Origin: Selaginella moellendorffii
Taxonomy: Eukaryota > Streptophyta > Lycopodiopsida > Selaginellales > Selaginellaceae
Direction: 5' to 3'
DNA: 64,000 nucleotides
Assembly: GCF_000143415.4 (NCBI RefSeq)
Contig: NW_003314382.1
Span: 179,755-243,754, forward strand
Shown here one piece after another: positions 19,547-30,164 of this stretch; within the stretch, counting starts at the first letter, position 1; every line of letters begins with the position of its first letter. Under the pieces are notes generated by a model, which saw nothing but the letters and a program-made list of their open reading frames with translations, was not told the DNA's origin and did not search any database. Position numbers and translations under genes: made by a program.

Positions 19547-20445
19547 ACGGTGCAACAAGATGTTTTATAAGATTGCATAAATAAAGAGAATGCTCAAAGT
19601 TTCCACACTACCGAGTGGACTTTGAGGAGGTTGGTCTTACTACGTACTTTAGGCAATCAATTTGTAACAGGTAGCCTAGTTTACTTTATTAGTGATGTGA
19701 CTACAAATATTTTATGAATGTAAATTTGAATATAAAATTTAAAATCAACTAGTTGTAATATAAAACTTTTACCTGTAGGATCTGTCACAAGTTGAGCACA
19801 AAAATGTATCAATATCCTTATTAGATGTCCGTTTTCTGATTAATAATTTAACTTCCTCAGGCATCAATTGCTGACTTTCTTCTTCTGCTAGTGAAATAGC
19901 TTGTAATGCAGTAGCCAAGCCAAAATAAAATTTATTTTGACTTTTTTTACTTGTGGTTTGTTTCTATTTCTTCCTAATACATCAAAAGTTTAGACTACAC
20001 ATGTATTTGTTTCACCTATAACAGGTATATACCTTAGTTGTATGTTTAGTTTTACAATTTAGTGGATATATCTAGAATATATTTGAATATTTTAAAATAT
20101 TCTACAATCTAGATTACTATTTTATTTATAATTATAAACATGTTTATAATTGGTTTCTAGTATTTTTGGTACTATTAAGCAAACAAGTGTTGCTGCGTGC
20201 AACACACAGCAAGTTTCTTACATTTTGGGAGTAAACTTCCAGTTGATTGGATTAATAATAATAGTATTTGACTATAAAAAGTAATTAGTGGTCAATTTTT
20301 AGGCCGAAAGATTTTCTACCAAAACCTGGAAGCACCACTGGCACTTGGAAGTCGGAACTTCAGTCGAGGTCTTGCCTACCTGCACAAAGAACCTGGAAAA
20401 CAGACTTAAAGATCAAGCCACAACGAGAAATTTGGCATGGAGATC
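19547..20445. other. AT-rich spacer between units 1 and 2
   Basis: The first ~130 bp after the stop is the Pin2-like 3' flank, shared with unit 2 (CGGTGCAACAAGATGTTTTA ... ACCGAGTGGACTTTGAGG). The rest is AT-rich with no gene. From about 20,320 the unit-start motif CACTGGCACTTGGAAGTCGG appears, repeated before unit 3 and after unit 3. Confidence 0.6.
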
Positions 20446-21486
20446 TCCACGATGCCAAGAACCTCTTCGACAGCGCTCCAACGCGGTGGTTTCTTGGAAC
20501 ATGGCGGTCGAGGCCTACGCCGAACACGGCTAGCTCCAAGAAGCGAATTCCCTGTTCGACGCCATTCCTTGCTGCAATATCTTCTCCTGGAACGCAATGC
20601 TCCAAGCGTACCTTCGGTCCGACCGCCTGGTGCCCGGATCTGGACGTCCAAGCGCACGCCGAGCGAGGCCTGGCGTGGAACCTCTTCTCCTGGACGATCC
20701 TCGTCTCGGGGATAGGGCGTGGCGGGCATTTCAGAGGCCAGGGAAGTATTTGACGGGGTCAGGGATCGAAACGTGGTCACCTGGAACGCCATGTATGGCA
20801 GCGCGTGAAATATTCGATTCCATGGGCGAGAGAAATGGAATGTCTTGGGCTTTGATGATATATAAACGATAGCTTGGAGGAAGCACAAAATCTTCTCGAA
20901 ACCTTGCCCTCAGAAAAACCACTGGCCTGGAACTTGTTCTTGTAGCACATGCCCAAGATGGGGAAATTGAGGAGCGATCCCTCTCAAGGCCATAGCAGCA
21001 GCATTTTCGCAGTTTGGACGTCTTGATCGATCACACAAGATCTTTGAGACAATGCCGGAGAGGAACACTGTTTCCTGGAACGCAATGCTTCATGGCTATG
21101 CCAAGAACGCCCACGCTGTAGAAACCTTGGATCTTTACAAGAGGATGGCGTGTGAAGGAGTAGATCCCGATGCCACCACTCTCATCGCCACCTTGATCGC
21201 CTGTAACCACATTGGCTTGCTCGCTCTGGCAATCCACCACTTCTCCTCCATGAGCTTCGATCACTCCATCGCCGAGACAATTGATCACTACTGCTGTATG
21301 ATCGACATCCTTGGCCGGGCCGGCAAGATACCAGAGGCCCAAGAGCTGCTCCACACGATGCCATTCCAAGCCAACCAAGTTGCATACACTGCTCTTTTAA
21401 ATTCCTCTAGAAATGCTGTTCTAGAGGTTGTTCCCTGTGGATACCATGTATGTTCTGCTGTCCAACTTAGCGGCAGCTATTGTTAA
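20446..21486 (+). pseudogene. PPR pseudogene, unit 2
   Basis: Close copy of the unit-1 PPR gene from about its base 17,290 to its end, with many internal deletions and frameshifts. Examples are GATGCCAAGAACCTCTTCGAC at the start and an almost intact last third (21,052-21,420: MPERNTVSWNAMLHGYAKNA, CMIDILGRAGKIPEAQELL). The front half of the gene is missing. The 144-residue ORF at 21,052-21,486 is only this remnant and not a gene of its own. Confidence 0.88.
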
Positions 21487-21705
21487 TACCCATTCAGCTA
21501 AGAGAATACCTTGAAAGGATGCCTTCTCGTGACTTTGATGGCATGTACCCGCGCAGCATCCTTATTTCTGGTCTATAATGACCCTTGGCAGTTGTTCCAA
21601 TCTTGCTTGTAAATGCTCCATTGGTTACAGATTAGTTCTGTTTCTTGTTATAGTAGGTGGTTTGAAAAATATAACTTGTCTCAATAACAATGAGTAGCCA
21701 GAATA

Positions 21706-21815
21706 GCCGTGAAGCATAGCGTTCCAGGAAACAGTGCTCCTAAATGCTGCAGCTATGGGGGTCGAGGATACTACGTCCTTGACAGGAAAATTTGTAAAAT
21801 CTCCTCAAGTTGCAG
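21706..21815 (-). pseudogene. Inverted PPR fragment, unit 2
   Basis: Antisense match to the PPR segment CCTGTCAAGGACGTAGTATCC ... ATAGCTGCAGCATTT ... CTGTTTCCTGGAACGC. It is slightly more complete than in unit 1 (it keeps GACGTAGTATCCT). Confidence 0.82.
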
Positions 21816-22056
21816 GTTTTGAGAGACTTTTTATGCCTCCTCCAAAAGCCTAACCATCGAACTTTCTTGCGTTCTTTCCCGTGTTTCTTTGACGTCCTGT
21901 AGCTTCATGTCATATTGAACTCTACGTAGTCATCGCTCACCTTTCGTCGATGCGCTTTCCGTGTACGGCAAGCTAAACCCGGAGCGCAAATATACAAACA
22001 CGTCACTAGAGAAGCACCGGCCAGGGACTTTCTATCCAGCAGAAAATCCAGCTGAC

Positions 22057-22063
22057 TATAAAA
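22057..22063 (+). promoter_or_regulatory. TATA box of Pin2-like gene, unit 2
   Basis: TATAAAA 59 bp upstream of the ATG, in the block shared with units 1 and 3. Confidence 0.65.
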
Positions 22064-22115
22064 TCCCCACGAAAGCAAGCATTCAAGCATCGCTTGTTAC
22101 TCCTCGTCGTCCACA

Positions 22116-22452
22116 ATGAGGTCTCAGTTATTTTCGCTCTGCTTACTGCTCGCAGCTCTGCTGGTGCTGCTGGGAAAAACAGAAGCTCAAAATCCAGCGA
22201 TCTTTATTCATCTGAGTCGAGTCTCCATTTCATGGGGGTTCGCTAAACGTGTTTCCTGCAGCTTGCACGGGGGAATGCCTTCCCGACTCTATCCTCCGAT
22301 GCGGCGATGTAATATTCCCGGAACACTGTCAGAATTGCTGCACCATCAGGCGGTACAGTGGGGGTAGATGCGCTCTCATTCGTAATGGAGAAATCATCTG
22401 CGTGGGGGACAATTATTTACCTCCTTTTGGAACATCCCCGCCTAGACCTTGA
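22116..22452 (+). pseudogene. Pin2-like gene, unit 2, 5' splice site deleted
   Basis: The signal-peptide exon (MRSQLFSLCLLLAALLVLLG) and the second exon (22262-22452, all eight cysteines intact, CTGEC ... CQNCC ... IICVGDN) are preserved. Compared with unit 3, about 20 nt are missing after GAAGCTCAA, including the whole GGTAAGG donor. Unspliced reading runs out of frame with exon 2 and loses the cysteine domain. Rescue would need a cryptic donor; GTCGAGT about 30 nt downstream would be in phase but is weak. It is probably a recent pseudogene, because the second exon shows no decay. Confidence 0.75.
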
Positions 22453-23998
<1,546 letters not shown>

Positions 23999-24927
23999 TT
24001 GTGTCGTGGACGTTGATGATCGCGGCCTGCGTGGAAGCGGAGTCGCTGCTGGCTCGGATGCCATACAAGGTCGTGATTGCCGAGACCGTGATCGTGGAAT
24101 CGCTAGCGAGATCCGGATGTGCGATCGGATGCCACAGCGGAATGTTGTGGCCTAGAACACAGCTTACACGCGAAGTGGAGACGAGAGTGGAGACCTTGAT
24201 CGAGCGAGCTTACTGTGTGACGCAATGCCGGAGAAGGATCAAGTGTCCTGGAACATCTTGGCGCAGAGGTATGCCTCGGAGTGAAATCTGGCCATGGTGA
24301 GGCATTTCTTCAAAGAGAATGCCGAGGAGAGATGTGGTTTCTTGGACCGCGATGCTCGTCACGCACGCGAGCAGCTGGGAAATCGACAAGGAAATGTTCT
24401 TGTTTGAGATTATGCCCGGAAAGGATGTGATCGCCTGGAATATCATGATCGCCGCCATGCCAGATCGGGAAATCTCCACACTGCCAAGAACCTCTTCGAC
24501 AGCTCTCCAACGCGGGGCCTGGTTTCTTGGAACATGGCAGTCGAGGCCTACGCCGAGCACAGCTAGCTCCAAGAAGCGAACTCCCTGTTCGACGCGGAAC
24601 GCAATTCTCCAAGCGTACTTTCGAGCTCTTCTTCGATCGAATACCGGAACTCGTTGTAGCGTGGAACAGCGCCATGCAACCGCACGCCGAGCGAGGCCTG
24701 CGATTGTTCCACGCAATGCCGGCGTGTCGTCTCCTGGGTGATCCTCGTCTCGCGGCGGGCACTTAAAAGAAGGGATGTAGTTGACGGGGCCAGGGATTGG
24801 AAAGTGGTCACCTGGAACGCCATGCTTGCGTGCTATGGCAGCGCGTGAAATATTCGATTCCATGGGCGACTCAAGACCTTGCCCTCAGAGAAACCACTTG
24901 GAACTTGTTCATGCCGCACATGCCCAA

Positions 24928-25031
24928 TGTTAGGATCCTATCCCTTACACCCTAAGCCAACTGGCTAAAGGGGTGATCACTTGATTGCAGGGCCCTTTCC
25001 TTATCCTATTATCCTGACCTGGTGCCTAACA
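24928..25031 (-). repeat. TRIM LTR (left in window)
   Basis: 104 bp, TG...CA termini with 7-bp terminal inverted ends TGTTAGG/CCTAACA. Confidence 0.95.
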
Positions 25032-25215
25032 ATCTTCCCTCGTCAGAGAATGATCGTCCGCGATCATACTTAGGCCACCATCTGGTCACCATGGTCCTTC
25101 TCTTAGGGTCTCCCAAACCTTGGTTCTCCCTCTAGATTCACCATGTTAAATATTCTTTCAGAATATTCTTGCCCCACTCATCAGCCACGAGAATCAAACT
25201 AGGCTCCAATACCAT

Positions 25216-25319
25216 TGTTAGGATTCTATCCCTTACACCCTAACCCAACTGGCTAAAGGGGTGATCACTTGATTGCAGGGCCCTTTCCTTATCCTATTAT
25301 CCTGACCTGGTGCCTAACA
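25216..25319 (-). repeat. TRIM LTR (right in window)
   Basis: 104 bp. It differs from the left LTR only at ATTC/ATCC near the start and AACCC/AAGCC a little further on. Confidence 0.95.
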
Positions 25320-25975
25320 CCCAAGATTGGCAAATTGAGGAGCGCGATCCCTGTCAAGGCCATGGCAGCAGCATGTTTGCAGTTTGGGCGTCTCGAACAC
25401 AAGATCTTTGAGACAATGCCGGAGAGGAACAGTGTTTCCTGGAACGCAATGCTTCATGGCCATGCCAAAAACGCTCATGCTGTAGAAGCCTTGGATCTTT
25501 ACAAGAGGATGGCGTGTGCCCGATGCCAATTCTCATCGCCAGGCTTGCTCGCTCCATCCTTGGTCGCCCCGGCAAGATCCCAGAGACCCAAGAGCTGCTC
25601 CACAGCCAACCATGTTGCCTACACTGCTCTTTTAAACTCCTCCAGAAACGCTGCTCTAGCTTCTTCACTGAGGTCTTCCCCTGTGGATACCATGTATGTT
25701 CTGCTGTCCAACTTAGCTGCCCAAAATGCTACTTTTCACATTATTGGCTTTACATACCATGCTTCAGCTATAAGTTTTACTTCTGTTTTACGAGAATACC
25801 TTGAAGAATTGGCCTCTCATGACTTTGATGAAGGCATGTGTACCTGCGCAGTATCCTTATTTCTCTTTGCTTATAAATGCTGCATTGAGGTTGGACGGAT
25901 GCTGAGTGGTAGTTCTGTTTCTTGTTATAATAGGTTCTGGTCTGGTTTGATCAAAAAACTTCTCTCAACAACGGG

Positions 25976-26127
25976 AATCGTTCCAGGATGCAGTGTTCAT
26001 TTCCTCAAAGATCTTGCGTGATTGATCAAGATGCGGGAAAATGCTGCAGCTATGGTGGTCCAGAATATTACGTCCTTGACAGGAAAGTTTGTAAAGTCTC
26101 CTCAAAGTTGCCCACTTTAGGCATGTG
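25976..26127 (-). pseudogene. Inverted PPR fragment, unit 3 (longest)
   Basis: The reverse complement reads GAGGAGACTTTACAAAC ... CCTGTCAAGGACGTAATATTC ... ATAGCTGCAGCATTTTC ... GATCAATCACGCAAGATC and then AACACTGCATCCTGGAACG. It matches the parent PPR gene over about 180 bases, longer than in units 1 and 2. Confidence 0.85.
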
Positions 26128-26512
26128 CTTTCAATACATGCTTTTGGGGTCTTATGCTTTTGAAGCATAAGACCACTAAGAAGAAGAAGGATCGTCTCTA
26201 CCTCCTACTCTCTCTCTCTCTACACTCTCTTGTGCTTGAGCCGCCCGAATCTCCTGGTAGATGGCCAAGTAGTGCGAATTTCCAGTCGGGTTTTGAGAAG
26301 GCCTTCCACAAGCCTATGACAATCGAAGTTTCACCCGTTCTTTTCAGTAGTTTCGTAGTTGCATCCCATATTGAACTCTGGTACTTTCTTGACTGGGATG
26401 CCAATCGCCTGTAATACCGAGCACACGAAAGTCAAGTAGAGCCCACAATAGGAGACACCTTACAGTCATCGCTCACCTTTCGTACAGGCACGTTTCTCCA
26501 GGACCAGCTGAC

Positions 26513-26519
26513 TATAAAA
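26513..26519 (+). promoter_or_regulatory. TATA box of Pin2-like gene, unit 3
   Basis: TATAAAA 71 bp upstream of the ATG, within CCAGCTGACTATAAAATACC, conserved with units 1 and 2. Confidence 0.7.
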
Positions 26520-26583
26520 TACCCACAAAAGCGGGCGAAGGCAAGCATTCTGCTCATTCAAGCATCGCTTGTTATCGTCCACA

Positions 26584-26940
26584 ATGAGGTCTCACTTATT
26601 TTCGCTCTGCTTACTGCTCGCAGCTCTGCTGGTGCTGCTGGGAAAAACAGAAGCTCAAGGTAAGGAAGTAAAATGCTGAATCCAGCGATCTTTATTCATC
26701 TGAGTCGAGTCTCCATTTCATGGGGGTTCGCTAAACGTGTTTCCTGCAGCTTGCACGAAGGAATGCCTTGCCGGCTCTATCCTCCGATGCGGTGATGTAT
26801 TATTCCCGGAACACTGTCAGAATTGCTGCACCATCAGGCAGCAGTACCGTGGTGGTAGATGCGCTCTCATTCGTAATGGTAAAATCATCTGCGTGGGGGA
26901 CAATTATTTACCTCCTAAAGGGACCCCGTCTAGACCTTGA
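26584..26940 (+). CDS. Small secreted 8-Cys protein, potato type II (Pin2) inhibitor-like, unit 3
   Basis: Exons 26584-26659 and 26750-26940 (GT-AG, phase 1), 88 residues. The signal peptide is nearly identical to unit 1 (MRSHLFSLCLLLAALLVLLG). The mature region keeps all eight cysteines (CTKEC, CGDVLFPEHC, CQNCC, GGRC, IICVGDN). Substitutions concentrate between the cysteines: AGSILR for NSTLL-type, RQQYRGG for RRYNGG, GK for GE. The tail differs (PKGTPSRP). Splice sites are intact, so this copy should be functional. Same family call and caveats as unit 1. Confidence 0.78.
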
Positions 26941-27017
26941 ACGGTGCAACAAGATGTTCCACATAAGATTACATAAATAATGCTCTTGAGGCCTGGAATG
27001 CTCTCTTTTTTTTCCCA

Positions 27018-27460
27018 TGCTGCCTTTCCCAAGTTCCAATTTCCAAACCATCCCATGGAATGAGTTCCTAGCTTGCCATTGCATGCAGTGTTGCTGCAAC
27101 TACAGCCCTTATAATCTGCTCTTTGTTGTTCTGGGCTCTTATTCAAAAACAAAGATGCAGAAACGAGATGCGCAGGGCCCTCCACAAAGAGTCAGAATAC
27201 TGCAATTAGACGTCGGGGAGACGCAGTTTTAGCCAAAGTTCAAGCATTTTGTGCGTTTCATTTTACAAGTTGCAAGTTATGATTTTAAAAGCCAACACTC
27301 CATTTCCAGGTGGAGTGCAATTTGTAAACCCCCTTTTCCATGGTGAAAAAGTCACGCGGTTTACAAATTGCATACACTGGCACTCGGAAGTCGAAACTTC
27401 AGTCGAGGTCTTACCTACCTGCACGGAAAACAGACTTAAAAGATCAAGCCACAAAGCTGT
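27018..27460. repeat. Duplicon end block after unit 3
   Basis: Homologous to about 23,515-23,930 (CCCATGGAATGAGTT, TTGCATGCAGTGTTGCTGCAA, GGGGAGACGCAGTTTTAGCC, CACTCGGAAGTCGAAACTTC). It shows that the repeat unit boundary is reached again after the third Pin2-like gene. ORFs in it are not conserved in frame between copies. Confidence 0.75.
27316..27372. repeat. 57-bp foldback insertion with perfect 15-bp inverted ends
   Basis: TGCAATTTGTAAACC (27316-27330) is the exact reverse complement of GGTTTACAAATTGCA (27358-27372). The unit-3 boundary block carries it; the matching place before unit 3 (ACTCCACTGGCAC at about 23,860) lacks it. Confidence 0.8.
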
Positions 27461-27587
27461 ATATCCCATACTCTAAATTCATACTAAAGGTTATAAACTA
27501 AAATATTATTAACTACTACAATTGTCTCCCGTCAATTTTCCTGCGTTTAACAGTGTTACAAGCAACACAAGAACACTGGGGTGAGAA

Positions 27588-28080
27588 AGATGCCATTGGA
27601 AATTGCTGTATCAAGGATGAATCGCCCATCCAATACCACCGTGGCGAGTGGCAACTTTATCCCCTTGAGCAGCAATGACTCGCCTCCCACAATTGACATC
27701 CAAAGCTTTGACGAGATGGCACCTCTGACGTTCTTCTATGATCTATGTTGACCTGGTTTTCACAGGACCCGCATTCTCGAGCCTTACGTTGCTCCTTCCA
27801 ACAACAGCCACAACATTCCATACTCGAATCCTTTGAGTGTGAGGAACCACACATATGATTTCGTGGTCGTCCCACTGGTGAAGCCCATGGACAGCCGTGT
27901 CGTCCACTCCCTGGCTGATACCATCCAGCAGTACCCGTTTCGTTCACCACCTCGCTCCACCAAAAGTAAAAGCTTATACGAATGAATGAAAAATCACCTT
28001 TTCCTTTGTTCGAAACCATTCTCCGTCATTTCCTGCTCATTGATCCCACCATGTCGCTGCACGACGCAAAGATAGCTTAG
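27588..28080 (+). other. Unassigned gene fragment
   Basis: Coding-like segments in different frames: MPLEIAVSRMNRPSNTTV (27588 onwards), RTRILEPYVAPSNNSHNIPY with NHTYDFVVVPLVKPMDSRVV after an apparent CACAG acceptor (about 27,770), and FETILRHFLLIDPTMSLHDA ending near 28,080. The first two segments are only about 20 bp apart, too close for an intron. I do not recognise the family. It could be a decayed exon cluster or retrocopy piece. Confidence 0.35.
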
Positions 28081-28124
28081 CAATTTTACATGACAACAGC
28101 GCCATTCGTTTTTCCCCTGTCAAC

Positions 28125-28380
28125 TAGTTCAGAAAGTGAATACCTTGAAAGAACGCTCACGGGAAGGTGTGTGTACCATGCGCGGCATCCTTATTTCTGG
28201 TCTGCGAGGTCCCCTCCGAGTCGTTCCAATCTTGCTTGTAAACGCGCCATTGGCAAGCTTATAGAGGTCGGACGGATGCTGAGGTGGGAGCTTTGTTTCT
28301 TCGAAGTCCTGCGATGTAGGATTGTTAATCATTTTCTCATAGGTTCTTGCCTGGTTTGAAGAAAACAACTTTTCTCGCTG
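28125..28380. repeat. Fourth copy of the PPR 3'-flank sequence
   Basis: GAATACCTTGAAAGAACG ... GCATCCTTATTTCTGGTCT ... GGTTCTTGCCTGGTTTGAAG matches the sequence following the PPR stop in units 1-3 (for example 18,570-18,715 and 25,795-25,960). It ends about where the recognisable Hsp33 coding sequence begins on the other strand. Confidence 0.75.
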
Positions 28381-29612
28381 CCACAGAAACCTCTGCCGCT
28401 CCTCTTCACCAACAGGTTGGAATTTGAGATCACGCTGTGAAAAACTGCCAGGTTCAATCCCATGCAGAAGCTTCTCAATAATGTCTCTTGCGTCCGTATC
28501 GTCCAGATCAGCAAGTGAAGGAGAGTTTTCAATGTTCTCGCGTAGCTGATGGCAGGCTAATTTTTCAGACAGAGGATACACCTGCGGTCAAACACAAGAG
28601 TTTATCTATACCAAAACATGGAAAATAATCAAGTTACCTGAATAATGAAACCTCGGGCAGTCTTTACAATGTTGTGTTCGTCAAATTTCATAGCTAAGCT
28701 AGCTGCTGTATCCATCTGCAAGGATGAAAGACAATGTGTGAAGAAAACAGAGCGACCAATCAATATTACCTTCTGGTTTTTCCAAAGAAAATATGCTAAG
28801 CTCTCTGCAACTTCACGAGATGGTCCCATCGGGGACCTACAACATGAGAAAGAACAGAAGGATAGAAACGAAAATCACTTGCTAGATGGAGCGTACTTAC
28901 ACAAAGGTTCTGTGAGACTTCGATAGGCTTATAGACAGGCGCATGTCACACTCTCTGACTACCGTGGCCATGATCATCTGAAGATATGACAAATTAAGTT
29001 CCATAGTTTTATCAAAGCGGGGACTTACGTTTCCATGAGAACTGTGGCTTAGATTGTGGACGTGACCCGTCGTGAAACCATCAAATGTAGTGGCCGCATG
29101 AACAAATCCAAGACGTCCATCGCATACTGTTGATATCTGACGAAAAACATCATCAACTCACCTGCAAACAATGATAGAGAAAGGCAAAACGCATCGCACC
29201 GTGATAGCATTCGCGTCGGGAAAAATCGAGCTCAAAAGAACCGATCCCATCATCGCGTTACCAAGAACGATCGACGACTAAAGGAGAAAAAACAATAACC
29301 AATCCAAGAAATGAGCAGGCTCCACATACCATTCGAGAAGTTTGAAGCGTTCTCTGAGCTTCCCGAACGAGAGCATCGGCTTTGACACTATGAATCTCGA
29401 TCTAAAATCCTCGTTAGTGTGTTCTTCATTCAATCAATGGTACTGCATACCTCTTCACTCGAGCTGACGCAGCTAAGAATGTAATCACCACTACCGCTGG
29501 AGGAGCAAAAGCCTGCACACAACGTTTGATCCAATCGTCAAGAGTAAAAGCGCTCGAAGACAAGGAAGCACTCACCCCTTCTCAACGCGAGTAGAGAACG
29601 CAACCTGCGCAT
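28129..29612 (-). CDS. HSP33: Hsp33-family redox chaperone, nine exons, without C-terminal zinc centre
   Basis: Exons (minus): 29612-29576, 29512-29451, 29401-29330, 29277-29200, 29136-29029, 28977-28901, 28836-28770, 28715-28638 and 28581-28129, all GT-AG and in phase, 343 residues as read. The Arg-rich N-terminus MRRLRSLLALRRGF looks mitochondrial. Hsp33 core features follow: HSVKADALVREAQRTLQTSR, then VLGNAMMGSVLLSSIF, then GDGRLGF-like CDGRLGFVHA with TTGHVHN, REVAESLAYFLWKNQK, ARGFIIQVYPLSEK and IIEKLLHGIEPGSF. After LKFQPV, where Hsp33 normally enters its CxC...CxxC zinc switch, the frame continues into sequence without such cysteines, coinciding with PPR 3'-flank repeat DNA. A donor (GTTG/GTGAAG) there might originally have led to a lost exon. 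Redox activation would be absent if translated as read (inference). Confidence 0.75.
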
Positions 29613-29638
29613 CGCAATATCAAATGGAGACCTAAAAC

Positions 29639-30164
29639 GTGAATATGCGAGAAGAAGGTATTTGTGCTCCAATCGATCTTCTCGAGCAGCAAGGCTACCA
29701 TGCCGATCTCCAGCTCTGCCTCCAGCTCGTCAAATCTTGCGGTCACTCCAGGGATCTCTCCCAAGCAAAGAAGCTCCACTCCCAGATCCTTGCAACCAAG
29801 CACTCGCGCAATCGGCACCTGGAGAACCTCCTCATCGAGATGTATGGAAAATGCGGGAGTCTGGAGCGCGCGCGCGCGCTGTTCTTGACGATCTGGAGGA
29901 GCCAAACCCCTTCTCCTGGCAGAGCGGGCATCTGGAACAAGCCAAAGAGATCTTCCAGCGAGATGGCACGGCACAACACCGTCTCCTGGACTGCACTGCT
30001 CACCGCGCATTCCCAGAGCGGGACTTTTCAAGAATCCTGGAGCCTGTTCCAATCGATGCCCCGGAACAACACCATCGCCTGAAACGCGATGATCGCGATA
30101 ATCCCTAGCGCGATTGCTCTTCGTCCTGGAATGCGATGCTAACGGCATATTCCAAGAACGGGCT
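29639..30164 (+). pseudogene. Truncated PPR gene, head-to-head with HSP33
   Basis: Near-identical to the first ~170 codons of the intact PPR gene at 37,799-39,625 (IDLLEQQGYHADLQLCLQLV, KKLHSQILATKHSRNRHLEN). It contains frameshifts (after the ERARALFLTIW region), a missing block, and a stop in the NTIA-NAMIA stretch. It ends abruptly near 30,164 at copia sequence. Only 26 bp separates its start from the HSP33 start. Confidence 0.9.

Larger units (their letters stand above)
24928..25319 (-). mobile_element. Complete TRIM (terminal-repeat retrotransposon in miniature)
   Basis: Two 104-bp direct repeats (24928-25031 and 25216-25319) begin TGTTAGG and end CCTAACA and differ at only two positions. 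The 5-bp target duplication CCCAA flanks the element (24923-24927 and 25320-25324). The unit-2 pseudogene provides the empty site (CACATGCCCAAGATGGGG). On the minus strand the LTR is followed after one base by TGGTATTGGAGCC, a primer-binding site of initiator-tRNA-Met type, and the other LTR is preceded by the purine tract GAGGGAAGAT. The 184-bp interior has no coding capacity. Insertion post-dates the PPR duplication. Confidence 0.95.
23999..25735 (+). pseudogene. PPR pseudogene, unit 3, interrupted by a TRIM element
   Basis: Decayed copy of the unit-1 PPR gene covering roughly its bases 16,780-18,520, with frequent frameshifts and deletions. Recognisable pieces include SLLARMPYKVVIAETVIVES, MPRRDVVSWTAMLVTHASSW, FEIMPGKDVIAWNIMIAA and the end MPERNSVSWNAMLHGHAKNA / AYTALLNSSRNAALASS. 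A 392-bp LTR element at 24,928-25,319 splits it. The 250-residue ORF at 25,269-26,021 mixes element, pseudogene and flank and is not a gene. Confidence 0.88.

Noticed and set aside
20345-20888. Several 60-160-residue ORFs in the unit-2 PPR region
   Set aside because: Fragments of a frameshifted PPR pseudogene; none covers a whole repeat array.
25269-26021. 250-residue ORF
   Set aside because: Starts in a TRIM LTR, crosses PPR pseudogene and flank sequence; a chance fusion with no conserved counterpart in units 1 and 2.
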